From the NCBI RefSeq assembly GCF_030272615.1, contig NC_081414.1:53810636-53874635 (forward strand): a stretch of DNA of 64,000 nt. Reading direction: 5' to 3'. Positions 63,501 to 64,000 of the stretch are shown piece by piece. The position numbers were made by a program, and so were the translations under genes. Position 1 is the stretch's first letter. Each line of letters begins with the position of its first letter. Source of the DNA: Cryptomeria japonica. Its lineage: Eukaryota; Streptophyta; Pinopsida; Cupressales; Cupressaceae. The notes under the pieces are model-generated. The model was given only the letters and a program-made list of their open reading frames with translations. It did not search any database and was not told the DNA's origin.

Positions 63501-64000
63501 CGAATCAATCAAACAAAAAGATTCAAATCAATAAATGATTTAAAAATGCAGAGCTAAAGAGAGTTATATGCTAATTTAAATGAAATAGTGTCCCCAAACC
63601 CTAAAATATCTAATACAAACAAATGGCCCAGCCACCAACAATTGAAGTTGATTCACGACCCACCATCATTCTTTTTGCAACACAATCAAGAAACCCTAAA
63701 TGATGATGAATTAGGGATAATAAATAAAATATTTCCAAAAAAGGGTTCCTACAAACATGGTATACCAACTTGACATTTTATGCCAACTTCACACATCAGA
63801 TCTTGTCAAATCTCAAAAATCCACAACAAACTACATATAGATGACTCAATTTGTTGTGGAGACTGCACAATGATGAGCACAACTGTTGTTCACGATTTGA
63901 GAAATTTGAGCAAAATGCTGGAAATGGCTCACAAAGGTAATCCCTTCCAAGTATTTGAAGAATAGTGCTCATCAAATATGCATTGACTAAATGATGGCAC
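60571..64000. other. Unrecognised AT-rich DNA
   Basis: Read on both strands. ORFs of 60-96 codons (61,432-61,674; 62,197-62,487; 63,272-63,478; 63,588-63,773; 63,780-63,965) have no motif I recognise. No LTR end, primer site or tandem repeat was found. Some of it may be the continuation of the dispersed repeat. Confidence 0.5.

Noticed and set aside
1-64000. tRNA, rRNA or organellar gene insertions
   Set aside because: No cloverleaf, rRNA core or plastid/mitochondrial gene sequence was recognised on either strand; the tRNA-like GGTTCGATCGAACC phrases near 10,953 lack the rest of a tRNA.

Overview
The window is a piece of a large, retrotransposon-saturated seed-plant nuclear genome. I infer a gymnosperm, probably a conifer, from the long, old, deeply nested Ty1/Copia and Ty3/Gypsy elements, the AT-rich spacer and the absence of any intact host gene. 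The species cannot be named from sequence alone. No bacterial, organellar, tRNA, rRNA or CRISPR feature was seen, and every recognisable protein domain is broken.

Left flank (1-12,645): a probable minus-strand Gypsy LTR; a Copia-type LTR ending near 2,051-2,054; the 3' end of a plus-strand Gypsy-like element (polypurine tract 3,631-3,645, LTR from 3,646) carrying an antisense, intron-containing plant-mobile-domain pseudogene (2,056-3,324); a retroelement ORF fragment of unknown type (about 4,690-5,313); another Copia-type LTR (to about 6,225); a subtilase PA-domain scrap (7,380-7,480); a GA/TA-rich tandem array (8,420-9,060); a nine-unit array of long palindromes (9,131-10,320); and the left copy of a 1.2-kb dispersed repeat (11,442-12,645).

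Centre (12,646-48,835): one nested stack of insertions. The outermost is a minus-strand Gypsy-like element without reverse transcriptase or integrase (3' LTR 12,646-14,339; internal pieces 14,340-15,294, 30,552-31,119 and 45,606-48,728; 5' LTR stub 48,729-48,835). Copia-1 (15,295-30,551, minus) lies in it and is itself split by a complete Gypsy chromovirus (19,708-27,381, target duplication ATCCT) and by a solo Copia LTR (28,171-28,954). Copia-2 (31,120-45,600, minus, target duplication TGTTC) lies in the outer element further right, and its 3' LTR is split by a plus-strand gag-protease-only element (31,291-39,124, target duplication GAAAC). LTR ends, primer-binding sites, polypurine tracts and target duplications agree, so insertion order can be read: dispersed repeat, then outer element, then Copia-1 and Copia-2, then the three innermost insertions.

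Right flank (48,836-64,000): a degraded minus-strand retroelement with a coiled-coil/multi-zinc-knuckle Gag-like region and an LTR (51,805-52,469) that has a primer-binding site on one side and a polypurine tract on the other; a mosaic of host-gene scraps (arginine decarboxylase-like, possible ClpX-like, an unidentified 237-codon ORF) between inverted 300-bp repeats (54,207-57,225); an (AT)38 microsatellite; the second copy of the 1.2-kb dispersed repeat (59,374-60,570); and about 3.4 kb of unrecognised AT-rich DNA. The elements that look interesting as systems are the two non-autonomous Gypsy-like elements, which share an unusual primer-binding-site sequence, and the antisense PMD gene riding in a Gypsy 3' region.
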